The notes beneath the pieces were generated by a model. That model did no database searches. It had not been told where the DNA came from and saw only the letters and a list, made by a program, of their open reading frames with translations. A DNA stretch of 64,000 bases from Acetobacter sp. DsW_063 (GTDB lineage: Bacteria > Pseudomonadota > Alphaproteobacteria > Acetobacterales > Acetobacteraceae), in the NCBI RefSeq assembly GCF_002153745.1, contig NZ_JOPL01000009.1, positions 1 through 64,000 on the forward strand, given 5' to 3'. This document shows, piece after piece, positions 17,358-26,836 of the stretch. The position numbers and the translations under genes are program-made. Positions within the stretch are counted from its first letter, which is position 1. Each line of letters opens with the position of its first letter.

Positions 17358-19163
17358 ATGCCCGACGCTTCACCGGCCCGAACCACCGAACTTTCCCATC
17401 GGCTCACCGCCTTGCGAGCCATTATCGCTGAAGAGGGGCTCGACGGGCTGATCGTCCCGAGGAGCGACGAGTATCTGGGAGAATACGTACCGGCCAGCGC
17501 CGAGCGACTGGCGTGGATCAGCGGCTTCACCGGCAGCGCCGGTGTTGCCGCGATTTTGAAGGAGCACGCCGCCGTTTTTTCCGATGGTCGCTACATCACC
17601 CAGATGGATGACGAGGTCGACGCCTCCCTTTGGGAAAAGCAGCATATCACGGAGACCCCGCCCCGTGACTGGCTGTCCTCCCAGACTCAATCGGGGGAGT
17701 TGGCACGGATAGGTTACGACCCGCGCGTGATGAGCCGCGCCGCGCGCGACGCCTTGCAAAGCAGCCGCATCGAACTCGTCCCCACGTCCCGCAATCTGAT
17801 CGACGCTATCTGGTCCGATCGCCCGACGGAACCGCTCTCGCCTGCCATTATCCAGCCTCTGGAGTTCTCCGGAGTAAGCAGCGCCGAAAAGCGGGCCGAA
17901 CTGGCGGAGGCGCTTGCCGCCTCGGAGCACAATGTCACGGTCATCAGCGATACAACATCTATTGCTTGGCTACTCAACATCCGCGGCGCTGACGTGCCCA
18001 GTACGCCCGTGACCCTCAGCACCGCGTTGCTTCACCGCGACGGTCGGGTCGACCTGTTCATCGACGAGCGGAAGCTCAGCCCGGAAATTCGCCAATGGCT
18101 TGGTAATGAGGTCGGCATCCGTGCACCGAAAGAGTTGGCCGAAGCGTTGTCCGCACTATCCGGCAAGACGGTCGCTCTCGATCCAGCCGGAACGCCCGTC
18201 TGGTTCGAGCAGACCCTCGCCGCCGCCGGGGCCAAGACTGTCGACGTTCCCGACCCGTGCGCATTGCCGCGTGCGCGTAAAAATCAAGTCGAGCAGCAGG
18301 GCGCGCGAACAGCTCACCTCCGCGACGCGGTAGCGGTCTGCCGTTTTCTGCACTGGCTTGAAAGCTCCGCCGTTGGCTCCACGGAGTTGGACGCCGCCGC
18401 ACGCCTGCAGGCTTTTCGCGCAGAGGCGCCGGAATATCGCGACGATTCTTTCACGGCGATCTCCGGCGTAGGGCCGAACGGCGCGATCATGCATTACCGG
18501 GTGACGCCGGAGTCCAACCAACCGATTGGCGCGGACATGGTCTACCTGATCGATAGCGGTGGGCAGTATCCGGACGGCACGACCGACATCACGCGCACGG
18601 TCTGGATCGGCCCGAACGAGCCGCCAGCGGAGATCAAATCCTGCTTTACCCGCGTTCTCAAGGGTAACCTGCTGCTGGCGCGCGCCATATTCCCAGTCGG
18701 AACCACGGGACATGCGCTCGATTCGCTTGCGCGCTACGCATTGTGGCAGGCCAGACTCGATTTCGACCATGGAACCGGTCATGGCGTCGGCAGCTACCTT
18801 TCGGTTCACGAAGGGCCACAGAGAATCGCAAAGGCGCCTAACGCCATCGCGCTGGCCCCGGGCATGATCGTCTCCAACGAGCCCGGGTACTACCGACCCG
18901 GCTCCTTCGGGATCAGACTCGAGACCCTGCTTCTGGTCTGCGAACCGGAGATAGGTCCGGACGGCAAAGCCTTCCTTTCATTCGAAACGCTGACTCTCGC
19001 GCCCTTTGATCAGCGTCTGATCGACATCGACGTTCTTGGTGAGGAAGACGCCCGGATCCTCGACGCGTATCACGCTCACGTCCTCGCGAGCGTTGGGCCG
19101 CTTCTGCCATCCGGCGAACGGTCGTGGCTCGCGCATGCCTGCTCTCCCATCAAGAGGAAGTGA
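17358..19163 (+). CDS. M24-family aminopeptidase P (Xaa-Pro aminopeptidase)
   Basis: A 601-residue long-form aminopeptidase P that cleaves N-terminal residues before proline. Two creatinase-like N-terminal domains (LIVPRSDEYLGEYVP, then WLLNIRGADVPSTPV) precede the pita-bread catalytic domain at about 310-540. Metal ligands are visible as D in IDSGGQYPDGTTDITRT (two aspartates), H in HGTGHGVGSYLSVHEGP, E in SNEPGYYRPG and E in RLETLLLV. The C-terminal cap (LTLAPFDQRLID) is typical of the roughly 600-residue forms. ATG 17358 lies 13 nt after AGGAG. The gene is divergent from pqqA; a link to PQQ peptide processing is possible but unproven, since aminopeptidase P is a common housekeeping enzyme. 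Confidence 0.92.
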   Translation: MPDASPARTTELSHRLTALRAIIAEEGLDGLIVPRSDEYLGEYVPASAERLAWISGFTGSAGVAAILKEHAAVFSDGRYITQMDDEVDASLWEKQHITETPPRDWLSSQTQSGELARIGYDPRVMSRAARDALQSSRIELVPTSRNLIDAIWSDRPTEPLSPAIIQPLEFSGVSSAEKRAELAEALAASEHNVTVISDTTSIAWLLNIRGADVPSTPVTLSTALLHRDGRVDLFIDERKLSPEIRQWLGNEVGIRAPKELAEALSALSGKTVALDPAGTPVWFEQTLAAAGAKTVDVPDPCALPRARKNQVEQQGARTAHLRDAVAVCRFLHWLESSAVGSTELDAAARLQAFRAEAPEYRDDSFTAISGVGPNGAIMHYRVTPESNQPIGADMVYLIDSGGQYPDGTTDITRTVWIGPNEPPAEIKSCFTRVLKGNLLLARAIFPVGTTGHALDSLARYALWQARLDFDHGTGHGVGSYLSVHEGPQRIAKAPNAIALAPGMIVSNEPGYYRPGSFGIRLETLLLVCEPEIGPDGKAFLSFETLTLAPFDQRLIDIDVLGEEDARILDAYHAHVLASVGPLLPSGERSWLAHACSPIKRK

Positions 19164-19236
19164 AAACACGCGATTGCGCATCGCGCTCCGACGCGATGCA
19201 AGGCAGAACAGGCGGCGGATGCAAGGGAGCTTATAG

Positions 19237-20265
19237 ATGACGAACACCAAGACTATCCCCGCCACGCTGATCGCCGGCGATGGCATCGGCCCCGAGATTA
19301 TGGATTCGGTGGTCGAAATCCTCGACGCGGTCGACGCGCCGTTCGCTTGGGAAGCCCACCTGGCGGGCATGGCCGGCGTTGACGCCGTCAACGACCCTCT
19401 GCCGAAGCAGACGATCGAAAGCATCCGCAAGACAGGTCTGGCCATCAAAGGCCCGCTCACCACCCCGGTCGGCGGCGGCTTCAAGTCCATTAACGTCACG
19501 CTGCGTCAGGAGTTCGGCCTTTATTCGAACCTGCGTCCGACGAAGTCCATCATCCCGGGCAGCCGCTTCGAGAACATCGATCTGGTGATCGTCCGCGAGA
19601 ACCTCGAAGGTTACTACGCAGCGATCGAGCATGTGATCCCTCTGGAAGGCGATCCGCGCGCCATCGCGATGAGCGGCGGCTTCCTCTCCCGCAAAGAGTG
19701 CAACCGCATCGTCCGTTTCGCCTTCGACTACGCCCTGAAAAACGGCCGCAAGAAGGTGACGCTGGTCCACAAGGCCAACATCATCAAGCAGATGTGCGGT
19801 CTGTTCCTCGAAGAAGGCCGCAAGGTCGCCGAAGAGTACAAGGGCCGCGTCGAGGTTGACGAGCGTATCGTCGACGCTTGCGCGATGCAGCTCGTCACAA
19901 ACCCGTGGCAGTTCGACGTTATCGTGACGACGAACCTGTTCGGCGACATCCTCTCCGACCTGACGGCGGGCCTCGTCGGCGGTCTGGGCATGGCCCCGGG
20001 CGCGAACATCAGCGAGAAGGCCGCGATCTTCGAGGCCGTCCACGGCTCCGCTCCTGACATCGCGGGCAAGGGCGTCGCGAACCCGCTGGCGCTCCTGCTT
20101 GCCGCCGTCATGATGCTCCGTCACGTCGGACGTCAGGATCTGGCAGATCGCATCGACGCTGCGATCGCCAAGGTCATCACCGCCGGTGAAGTTCGCACCC
20201 GCGATCTGGGCGGCACGGCCGGAACGAAGGATCTGACCGCAGCACTGAAGCAGGCTGTGTCCTAA
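19237..20265 (+). CDS. icd: Isocitrate dehydrogenase, probably NAD-dependent
   Basis: A 342-residue beta-decarboxylating dehydrogenase of the IMDH/IDH family, small and monomer-length like mitochondrial-type NAD-IDH rather than the 415-residue E. coli NADP enzyme. The N-terminus ATLIAGDGIGPEIMDSVVEIL, the substrate-loop KGPLTTPVGGGFKSINVTLRQ (in parts: KGPLTTPVGGGFKS, INVTLRQEF), VRENLEGYYAAIEH, and the metal-binding NLFGDILSDLTAGL are present. FEAVHGSAPDIAGKGVANP closes the active site. NAD-linked IDH is known in acetic acid bacteria. A GC-rich hairpin follows the stop. Confidence 0.93.
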   Translation: MTNTKTIPATLIAGDGIGPEIMDSVVEILDAVDAPFAWEAHLAGMAGVDAVNDPLPKQTIESIRKTGLAIKGPLTTPVGGGFKSINVTLRQEFGLYSNLRPTKSIIPGSRFENIDLVIVRENLEGYYAAIEHVIPLEGDPRAIAMSGGFLSRKECNRIVRFAFDYALKNGRKKVTLVHKANIIKQMCGLFLEEGRKVAEEYKGRVEVDERIVDACAMQLVTNPWQFDVIVTTNLFGDILSDLTAGLVGGLGMAPGANISEKAAIFEAVHGSAPDIAGKGVANPLALLLAAVMMLRHVGRQDLADRIDAAIAKVITAGEVRTRDLGGTAGTKDLTAALKQAVS

Positions 20266-20293
20266 GCTTTTTCGCCACGGCCAAGCCTACTTT

Positions 20294-20325
20294 GAAGCCG
20301 CGTCGACGTCTGTCGGCGCGGCTTC
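20294..20325 (+). terminator. GC-rich hairpin after icd
   Basis: Arms GAAGCCGCG and CGCGGCTTC are perfectly complementary over 9 bp, and the inner TCGAC/GTCGG pairs further with one mismatch. There is no long T run, so it may work with Rho or mainly stabilise the icd transcript end. It separates icd from the degenerate EAL gene. Confidence 0.55.
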
Positions 20326-20457
20326 GTCGTATACGGCGCCTGATTGCCGCATCATCGATCCGGGTCGGCCAAATAGATGAAAATCAAGCATATTTACCTG
20401 ACGGTTACGCTTCCGTGACAGGCTTTCGCCACATAAGCGACACGGAGCCTAAAGTCA

Positions 20458-21249
20458 GTGAAGACCGCCCACGGGCTCACCGGATCATCGCGTAGACGCC
20501 TCACGCGCTTAACGTCCGCCAGTTCCGAAGATCGTTTCCTTTCGCCGATGCTGGCCCCACGGTTTGCTCTGGATACAAAGACGCTTAGCGGCGCCGACCT
20601 TCACCTCGATATCGCCGGACTGACGGCGCGCAGCGCACGGCGAAAACGGCGCGACGCGTTGTGGGCCTCCATAGTTGAAAGTGGCTGCTCCATCGCTGCG
20701 CGACTTCCGCCTCACTGTCGCCTTGCGCTGCCACTCGACTCAGTTGAGACGCCACCTGACGACCTGATCCTTCATCTTGCGACCTCACTCACCGCCACGA
20801 AGCTGGACGCCTCACGGCTTGAACTCGAATTTGGTGAAAACACTCTCGCGTCTGAAAACGACACCCTGTTCTACGCTTTGGCGGCCCTGCACGACCTCGG
20901 TGTGGGGTTGGTGTTCGCCGGACTGGGCGCAGGCGTGACAAGCCTCACTCTTTTACGAGACCGTGCTTTCACCGGTCTGCTGAGCGCTCTGAAACTCGAC
21001 CGGCAGATTCTCCTGCGGCTTCATACCGTCGCGGAAGCCGAGCCGCCGCTCATCCGCGCCATTGTCCGATTCGGCGCCGACTTCGGACTCACAACCCGCG
21101 CAGACGGCGTCGATTGCCCCGAGACACTCGCCTTCCTGACGGACATCGGTTGCGCCGAAGGACGGGGCGCGGCGTTAGGGCGTGCCGAAACTGTGTCCCG
21201 CTTTCTCTCCACCCATGGGTTCGGCGACAAAGCGCACGACGAAGGGTGA
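20458..21249 (+). CDS. Degenerate EAL-domain protein, probably not a phosphodiesterase
   Basis: A 263-residue protein whose order of motifs follows an EAL c-di-GMP phosphodiesterase but with key residues changed. LELEFGENTLASEND aligns with LELEITES; LHDLGVGLVFAGLGAGVTSLTLLRDRAF stands in for the DDFGTGYSSLSYLR loop (short blocks LHDLGVGLVFAGLGAG, VTSLTLLRD), so the metal-binding DD is lost; LKLDRQIL keeps the LKIDR lysine; TRADGVDCPETLAFL replaces AEGVET; GCAEGRGAALGRA replaces the GxxxQGY loop. No EAL-type glutamate motif is clear at the N-terminus. This is known of the family: such proteins act as c-di-GMP sensors or binding adaptors. The GTG start at 20458 follows GGAG by 10 nt; ATG 20548 is an alternative. 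Confidence 0.6.
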   Translation: MKTAHGLTGSSRRRLTRLTSASSEDRFLSPMLAPRFALDTKTLSGADLHLDIAGLTARSARRKRRDALWASIVESGCSIAARLPPHCRLALPLDSVETPPDDLILHLATSLTATKLDASRLELEFGENTLASENDTLFYALAALHDLGVGLVFAGLGAGVTSLTLLRDRAFTGLLSALKLDRQILLRLHTVAEAEPPLIRAIVRFGADFGLTTRADGVDCPETLAFLTDIGCAEGRGAALGRAETVSRFLSTHGFGDKAHDEG

Positions 21250-21303
21250 AGCCACACGGCTGATACTGGACAGGGCGAATGACGCTCTCTATCCCCGCCG
21301 CCC

Positions 21304-22590
21304 ATGAACGACATCGCATTCTCTGAAAAAACGCGGATCGGGATCGACTTCGGCACGACGAACAGCGTCGTCGTCATACGTCAGCCCGACGGCACAACAC
21401 GCACCGCAAGCTTCAAAAGACCGGACGCAACGTCCGCAGAGACATGCCGCACTCTGCTATGCTTTTGGCATGAGGAAAGCCGAGGCCGCTCGACGCGCCA
21501 GCACGCCATTGGCGCGGAGGCGATCGAAGCCTATCTCGACGATCCCGCCGAGAGTCGGCTGATCATGTCGATGAAGTCCTATCTCGCGCAGGCGAGCTTT
21601 CGCGAGACGCAGATATTCGGGCAGCGGATGACCCTTGAAAGTCTGATCGCCTCGTTTCTGCGTGAGCTGATGGCCCAGGCTGGCGTCTCCCCCGATTCTT
21701 GCGCCGTGACGGTTGGTCGACCGATTCGCTTCGTCGGAGACGGCGCGGATGACGCGCTGGGTGAACGCAGATTGCGCGAGAGTTTCTCGCAGGCCGGCTT
21801 CACCGACGTCTCCACTCTTATGGAGCCTGAAGCCGCCGGGTGGAAATTCGCCCAACGCCTCACCAGCCCCGCAACCGTGCTGGTCGCCGACTTCGGCGGC
21901 GGCACAAGCGATTTCTCCGTCATGCGCTTCGACCCGGCGTCCGGGAAGCCTCCCGAAGCTCTGGGCCACGCTGGCGTGGGACTTGCCGGGGACCAGTTCG
22001 ACTATCGGATCATCGACAACATTGTCTCGCCGCTGCTCGGTCGCGACAGCGTCTATCGCGTCATGGGCGGCTCTCCGTTGCCTGTCCCCATCGAATGGTA
22101 CACCGCGCTGGCGCGTTGGCATCGGCTGTCGCTGATGCGCACCCCCAAAACTCTCAACGACATGGCGGAGGTGGCGCGCGGCGCAGCCGAACCGGAATTG
22201 ATTGCGCGACTGATCGAACTGGTTCGCGAGCAGAATGGTCAGTCCCTTTACCGCGCCGTGTCCGACGTCAAAAGCGCGCTGTCCTCATCCGACCGCGCGA
22301 CTCTCCGTTTCAGTCAGAAAAATTTCTCCATCGAGCAGGAAGTGACGCGAGAGGCGTTCGAGCAGTGGATCGCACCCGACCTTGCACAATTTGAAGATAG
22401 CGTATCCCGGGCTCTGGCCCGCGCCCAGATCGACTCGAACGCTATAGACAGGGTGTTCATGACAGGCGGAACGTCCTTCGTTCCGGCAGTTCGGGCATTG
22501 TTCACACGTCGTTTCGGGGAAGAGAAGGTCGAACTGGGCGGGGAGTTCGTCTCGGTTGCGGAAGGGCTGGCTCTGGCGAACCACGCGTAA
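21304..22590 (+). CDS. Short Hsp70-family protein (YegD-like)
   Basis: A 428-residue actin-fold ATPase of the Hsp70 superfamily. The phosphate-1 loop GIDFGTTNSVV is at residues 13-23, the phosphate-2 part VLVADFGGGTSDFSV is near 196, and the adenosine motif VFMTGGTSFVPAVRALF is near 385. The chain ends just after the nucleotide-binding domain, so there is no substrate-binding domain or C-terminal lid, unlike DnaK. YegD-type proteins have this form and an unknown role. It starts 54 bp after the degenerate EAL gene on the same strand and may be co-transcribed. No strong ribosome-binding site is visible at ATG 21304. Confidence 0.85.
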   Translation: MNDIAFSEKTRIGIDFGTTNSVVVIRQPDGTTRTASFKRPDATSAETCRTLLCFWHEESRGRSTRQHAIGAEAIEAYLDDPAESRLIMSMKSYLAQASFRETQIFGQRMTLESLIASFLRELMAQAGVSPDSCAVTVGRPIRFVGDGADDALGERRLRESFSQAGFTDVSTLMEPEAAGWKFAQRLTSPATVLVADFGGGTSDFSVMRFDPASGKPPEALGHAGVGLAGDQFDYRIIDNIVSPLLGRDSVYRVMGGSPLPVPIEWYTALARWHRLSLMRTPKTLNDMAEVARGAAEPELIARLIELVREQNGQSLYRAVSDVKSALSSSDRATLRFSQKNFSIEQEVTREAFEQWIAPDLAQFEDSVSRALARAQIDSNAIDRVFMTGGTSFVPAVRALFTRRFGEEKVELGGEFVSVAEGLALANHA

Positions 22591-22876
22591 CCATTCCGAA
22601 AGCCCGACTTATGCACAACGGTGACTGGCGCCGGACGACGGTTGCCAAGGCCGAGCGGCGCGGGCGAAATTGCCCGCCATGAGACTCGCCGCCCGACTTC
22701 GCTCCCCCCTCCTCCGCTACTGCCTTATGGCGCGGCGCCCCTCGAACCAGCGTCCTTCAGACCTGAGATTTTCCAGCCCTAACGGTGCGAGGCTCGTCGA
22801 TCTGGATCAGAGCGCCTTGGCGCGAATCTCGCCACCTCAACATGATCAATGCGGAAGCATCCCGGCTAAAGCCACT

Positions 22877-24082
22877 ATGCTCACGAACAGCCGGTCTCCG
22901 ATCAGACGGCTTTCGAGCCTGTGGCTGCCCGACACACGCCCACGAGCCTTCCGCTCTTCGGGCGCTCTGGCGCTCGTGGCTAGCGCCGCAGTGGCCACAC
23001 TACTCCCGACGGACGTCCACGCCGTGCCTATGCCAACTGCGCCTGAGGCCGCGGCAGCAGACCTCACGCCCGTTTTTACTTCCAGCTCCCAGCTTTGGGA
23101 CGCGGTTGTGGCCCTGCCAGATGGACGCGTGGCGTTGCAAGCTCCGCGCTGGCTCGGCGGCAATGGCCCGCAACTCAGCATCGCGCGCGAGAGCGAAATG
23201 CCTGCGGCCTACCCGAACGCTGCATGGAACGCCTCTGACGGCCCGGTCGACGAACATTTCGTGGCTTTGGCCGGGATAACTCTAGCTCCAGACGGACAAC
23301 TCTGGGCTGTGGACAGTGGCGTCCCTGACCGCGAGAAACCGCCGACCGCTGACGCCCGGCTGGTCGAGATCGACACGCACAGCGACAGCGTCACACGCGT
23401 ATTGTCCATCGATCCGGCTGTACTGCGCCCGGGCAGCGTGCTTGGCGGCATAGCTATCCATGGACGGACAGCATACGTACTCGATTCCGGTGCCGCAGGT
23501 CTTCTCGTCATCGATCTGGGAAGCGGCGTCGCACAACGCTTCATGGACCATCATCCTGCGCTGACCGCAGGACGGCCGATTCAGACCAGGGACGGCGTCG
23601 TCGCGGCGCCGGATGGACGCCCCATCGCCATCGACGCCAGCCTTATCGCCGTCAGCCCCGATGGAAAATGGCTGTATGTTCAAGCCTATTGCGGACCGCT
23701 CTATCGCGTGAACACCGCTTTCCTTGACGATCCCGCGTCCACCGGAGCGGCGTTTCAGGAAGCGGCGACCCTTTGGTACAAAACCGGCGCCCTCGGAGGG
23801 TTGGCGGTTGGTCACGACGGAACGCTTTACTGGTCAGACGTCGCTACAGGCAGCGTCGACAGTTACACGCCCGGTCGTATCCCTCATCATCTGATCACCG
23901 ATCCTCGTCTGACATGGCCGGGCGGCCTTGCGCTCGCGCCTGACGGGCGGCTCATCATTCCAGCGGCGCAACTCGATCGCGCCCCGCGTTTCCATCAGGG
24001 ACATTCCACGGTCGTGTGGCCTGAAACAGTATACGCTCTTCGCACCCCGGCGGACGCGACCTCCGACGTCCTGCGTAAATAG
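22877..24082 (+). CDS. Secreted royal-jelly/gluconolactonase-fold protein
   Basis: A 401-residue beta-propeller protein of the major royal jelly/dopachrome-conversion family. ATG 22877 is chosen because it gives a plausible signal peptide: an Arg-rich start, the core GALALVASAAVATLLP and a cleavage site after DVHA. The open frame extends to 22670 but the extra 69 residues read as non-coding. Propeller blades show LWAVDSGVPD, YVLDSGAAGLLVIDL, IAVSPDGKWLYVQ and LAVGHDGTLYWSD. A periplasmic location and possible sugar-lactone or quinone-related ligand are inferences; no catalytic assignment is possible. It lies between the Hsp70-like gene and thrC. Confidence 0.75.
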   Translation: MLTNSRSPIRRLSSLWLPDTRPRAFRSSGALALVASAAVATLLPTDVHAVPMPTAPEAAAADLTPVFTSSSQLWDAVVALPDGRVALQAPRWLGGNGPQLSIARESEMPAAYPNAAWNASDGPVDEHFVALAGITLAPDGQLWAVDSGVPDREKPPTADARLVEIDTHSDSVTRVLSIDPAVLRPGSVLGGIAIHGRTAYVLDSGAAGLLVIDLGSGVAQRFMDHHPALTAGRPIQTRDGVVAAPDGRPIAIDASLIAVSPDGKWLYVQAYCGPLYRVNTAFLDDPASTGAAFQEAATLWYKTGALGGLAVGHDGTLYWSDVATGSVDSYTPGRIPHHLITDPRLTWPGGLALAPDGRLIIPAAQLDRAPRFHQGHSTVVWPETVYALRTPADATSDVLRK

Positions 24083-24131
24083 GACGTCACCGCCTATTCG
24101 CGGGCGAGGCCAGACGGGTTATATTGGAGCC

Positions 24132-25532
24132 ATGCGTTATCTCTCCACCCGCGGACGCGCGCCAGTTCGCTCCTTCTCCGACGTTCTCCTCGCTGGCCTC
24201 GCCGATGACGGAGGGCTCTACATGCCCGAAAGCTGGCCACAGTTTTCCGCCGAGGAATGGCGGGACATGCGCGGCCTGCCCTACCCGGAGCTGGCGGCCC
24301 GCGTCATTGCGCCTTTCGCTGAAGGCTCCATCTCGCACGAGACCCTTCTGGAGCTGTGCCGCGACGCCTACGCGCGGTTCGACCATGCCGCCATCGTGCC
24401 GCTGGTGCAGGTCGAGGACGGCCTGTTCGTGCAGGAACTGTTTCACGGCCCGACCCTCGCGTTCAAAGATATGGCGATGCAGTTGCTCGGGCGGCTGTTC
24501 GACCATGTGCTGACGGAGCGTGACGAACGCGTAACCATCGTCGGCGCGACTTCTGGCGACACGGGTTCGGCGGCGATCGAAGCTTGCCGTGGTCGCGACC
24601 GCCTCACCGTCGTGATTCTGCATCCGGAAGGAAGGACGTCGGAAGTCCAACGGCGGCAGATGACGACCGTGCTGGACGCCAACATCGCGAACATCGCCGT
24701 GCAGGGCACGTTCGACGACTGTCAGGATCTGGTGAAGGCCATGTTCGCGGACGCTCCGTTCCGCACGGAGATGCGCCTTTCCGCAGTCAACTCCATCAAC
24801 TGGGCGAGAATTGCAGCCCAGATTCCCTATTACGTATACTCCGCCCTCGCGCTCGGTGCGCCGGACCGGGAGGTGTCGTTCGCCGTGCCGACCGGCAATT
24901 TCGGGAACGTCCTCGCCGCATGGGCAGCGCGTCAGATGGGGCTGCCGATACGGCGCCTCTGCGTCGGTTCGAACCGGAACGACATCCTGACCCGCTTTCT
25001 CAATGCGAACGACATGTCCACGCGAGAAGTCGCGCCCAGCCTGTCTCCGTCAATGGACATTCAGGTCTCTTCGAACTTCGAGCGCCTGTTGTTCGAACTT
25101 CTGAACCGCGACGCCGCAGCGTGCGAACGTCTGATGACCGGTTTCAGAACAACAGGAAAGATGGACGTGCCTGACGGAGTGTGGGCCTCCGCGCGTGAGC
25201 TGTTTTCAGGCCTCGCCCTTGACGATCAGGCGACCGAAGCCGAGATTCAACGTCTCTACAAAGACAGCCTCTACCTTGCCGACCCGCACAGTGCGATCGG
25301 CGTCGCTGCGGGCCGCAAATATCGGGAGGCAGGCTGCCCCATGGTCGCCATGGCGACCGCGCACCCGGCGAAATTTCCCGACGCGATGCGTTCGGCTATC
25401 GGCGTCACCCCGGCGCTTCCTCCGACGCTCGCCGATCTTTACGAGCGGGAAGAGCGCTATCGCGTCGTCACCAATCGCCTTGACGTCGTGGAAGACGCCG
25501 TGCGGATCGGCGCCCTGCACAACGCCCGTTGA
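24132..25532 (+). CDS. thrC: Threonine synthase
   Basis: A 466-residue PLP enzyme that converts O-phosphohomoserine to threonine. ATG 24132 follows TTGGAG and yields the family N-terminus MRYLSTRGRAPVRSFSDVLL. The PLP lysine is K112 in GPTLAFKDMAMQ, and SGDTGSAAIEA is the phosphate-binding loop. The stretch SAVNSINWARIAAQIPYYVY and the C-terminal DPHSAIGVAAGRKY are diagnostic. The length and lid regions match the bacterial/yeast long form. It is followed after 38 bp by an M16 peptidase gene, an arrangement common in alphaproteobacteria. Confidence 0.97.
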   Translation: MRYLSTRGRAPVRSFSDVLLAGLADDGGLYMPESWPQFSAEEWRDMRGLPYPELAARVIAPFAEGSISHETLLELCRDAYARFDHAAIVPLVQVEDGLFVQELFHGPTLAFKDMAMQLLGRLFDHVLTERDERVTIVGATSGDTGSAAIEACRGRDRLTVVILHPEGRTSEVQRRQMTTVLDANIANIAVQGTFDDCQDLVKAMFADAPFRTEMRLSAVNSINWARIAAQIPYYVYSALALGAPDREVSFAVPTGNFGNVLAAWAARQMGLPIRRLCVGSNRNDILTRFLNANDMSTREVAPSLSPSMDIQVSSNFERLLFELLNRDAAACERLMTGFRTTGKMDVPDGVWASARELFSGLALDDQATEAEIQRLYKDSLYLADPHSAIGVAAGRKYREAGCPMVAMATAHPAKFPDAMRSAIGVTPALPPTLADLYEREERYRVVTNRLDVVEDAVRIGALHNAR

Positions 25533-25570
25533 TTTCCCCGAGGCGGCGCGCCGCTTCTTTCAGGATCACC

Positions 25571-26836
25571 ATGACCGACCCTATTCAACAGACCCGCCTG
25601 CCTTCCGGACTGACCGTCGTCACCGAGCGCATGGAGCGCGTCGAGACGGTGTCATTCGGAGCTTACGTCGCCACCGGAACCCGTAACGAACGTCAGGAAG
25701 AAAACGGCGTCTCGCACTTTCTGGAACATATGGCGTTCAAGGGCACGGCCTCCCGTTCGGCGGTGCAGATCGCCGAAGAGATCGAGAATGTCGGCGGGCA
25801 CATCAACGCGTACACCGCGCGGGAGCAGACGGCGTATTACGTCAAGCTGTTGAAGGGCGACCTTGCTCTGGGCGTCGACATCATCGGCGACATCCTGACG
25901 CACTCCTCGTTCGAGGCCGAGGAGGTGGAGCGTGAGCGCGGCGTCATCCTGCAGGAAATCGGACAGGCTAACGACACGCCCGACGACATCATCTTCGATC
26001 ATTTTCAGGAAACGGCGTTTACAGCGCAGCCCATGGGCCTGCCGACGCTCGGCACCGAGGACCTCATCCGCGAGATGAGCCGCGAAACGCTGATGTCCTA
26101 CATGCGTACGCATTACACGCCAGAAAATATCGTGGTCGCCGCCGCCGGCAATCTTGAGCACGAGCGCGTCGTCGATCTCGTCGCGCAGCATTTCGCGGAT
26201 CTGCCGACCTCAAGCCTGCCTCCGCGCCTGCCCGGCCTTTATACCGGCGGCGAGTTCCGCCGCGAAAAGGATCTCGATCAGGCCCACATCGTGCTGGGTT
26301 TTCCGTCGGTTGGCTACGGCGACGACGACTATTATCCGGCGCTCCTGCTCTCGACCCTGCTCGGCGGCGGCATGTCGTCGCGGCTGTTTCAGGAAATACG
26401 CGAGAAGCGCGGGCTCGTGTATTCGGTGTATTCCTTCAACGCACCTTTCCTCGACAGCGGCCTGTTCGGCATCTACGCCGGAACGGGAGAGAAGGAGGCG
26501 AGCGAACTTCTTCCCGTCACCATGGCTGAACTCCGCAAGGTCCAGCGTGAGGTAGGCGAAGGCGAACTGGCCCGCGCGCGCGCGCAGCTCAAATCCTCCC
26601 TGCTTATGTCGCTGGAAAGCACCGGCAGCCGCTGCGAGCAAATCGCTCGACAACTCCAGATTTTCGGCCGCCTCATCCCAATCGACGAAACAGTACGCAA
26701 GATCGACGCCGTGACGGCGGCGGACGTCTGCCGTGTTGCGACACGAATATTCGGCGGCTACCCAACCCTGGCCTCCATTGGCCCCGTGAGCGGCGTGCTT
26801 TCGCTCAGTGCGCTTCAGGAGCAACTCGCCGCATGA
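25571..26836 (+). CDS. M16-family zinc peptidase (processing-peptidase-like)
   Basis: A 421-residue pitrilysin-family protease related to the beta subunit of the mitochondrial processing peptidase. The inverted zinc motif HFLEH is at residues 49-53 and the downstream glutamate is in VERERGVILQEIGQ near 128. ATG 25571 is preferred over an upstream in-frame ATG at 25529, which overlaps the region just after thrC. The C-terminal half has FPSVGYGDDDYYPALLLSTLLGGGMSSRLFQEIREKRGL (blocks: LLGGGMSSRLFQEIR, EKRGLVYSVYS) typical of active-type M16B subunits. The stop overlaps the start of PmbA/TldE (ATGA). It could contribute to removal of signal or peptide remnants; PqqF/G belong to this clan. Confidence 0.93.
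   Translation: MTDPIQQTRLPSGLTVVTERMERVETVSFGAYVATGTRNERQEENGVSHFLEHMAFKGTASRSAVQIAEEIENVGGHINAYTAREQTAYYVKLLKGDLALGVDIIGDILTHSSFEAEEVERERGVILQEIGQANDTPDDIIFDHFQETAFTAQPMGLPTLGTEDLIREMSRETLMSYMRTHYTPENIVVAAAGNLEHERVVDLVAQHFADLPTSSLPPRLPGLYTGGEFRREKDLDQAHIVLGFPSVGYGDDDYYPALLLSTLLGGGMSSRLFQEIREKRGLVYSVYSFNAPFLDSGLFGIYAGTGEKEASELLPVTMAELRKVQREVGEGELARARAQLKSSLLMSLESTGSRCEQIARQLQIFGRLIPIDETVRKIDAVTAADVCRVATRIFGGYPTLASIGPVSGVLSLSALQEQLAA

Noticed and set aside
22670-22876. N-terminal extension of the royal-jelly-fold protein
   Set aside because: The extra 69 residues precede a complete signal peptide, so they would bury it inside the protein.
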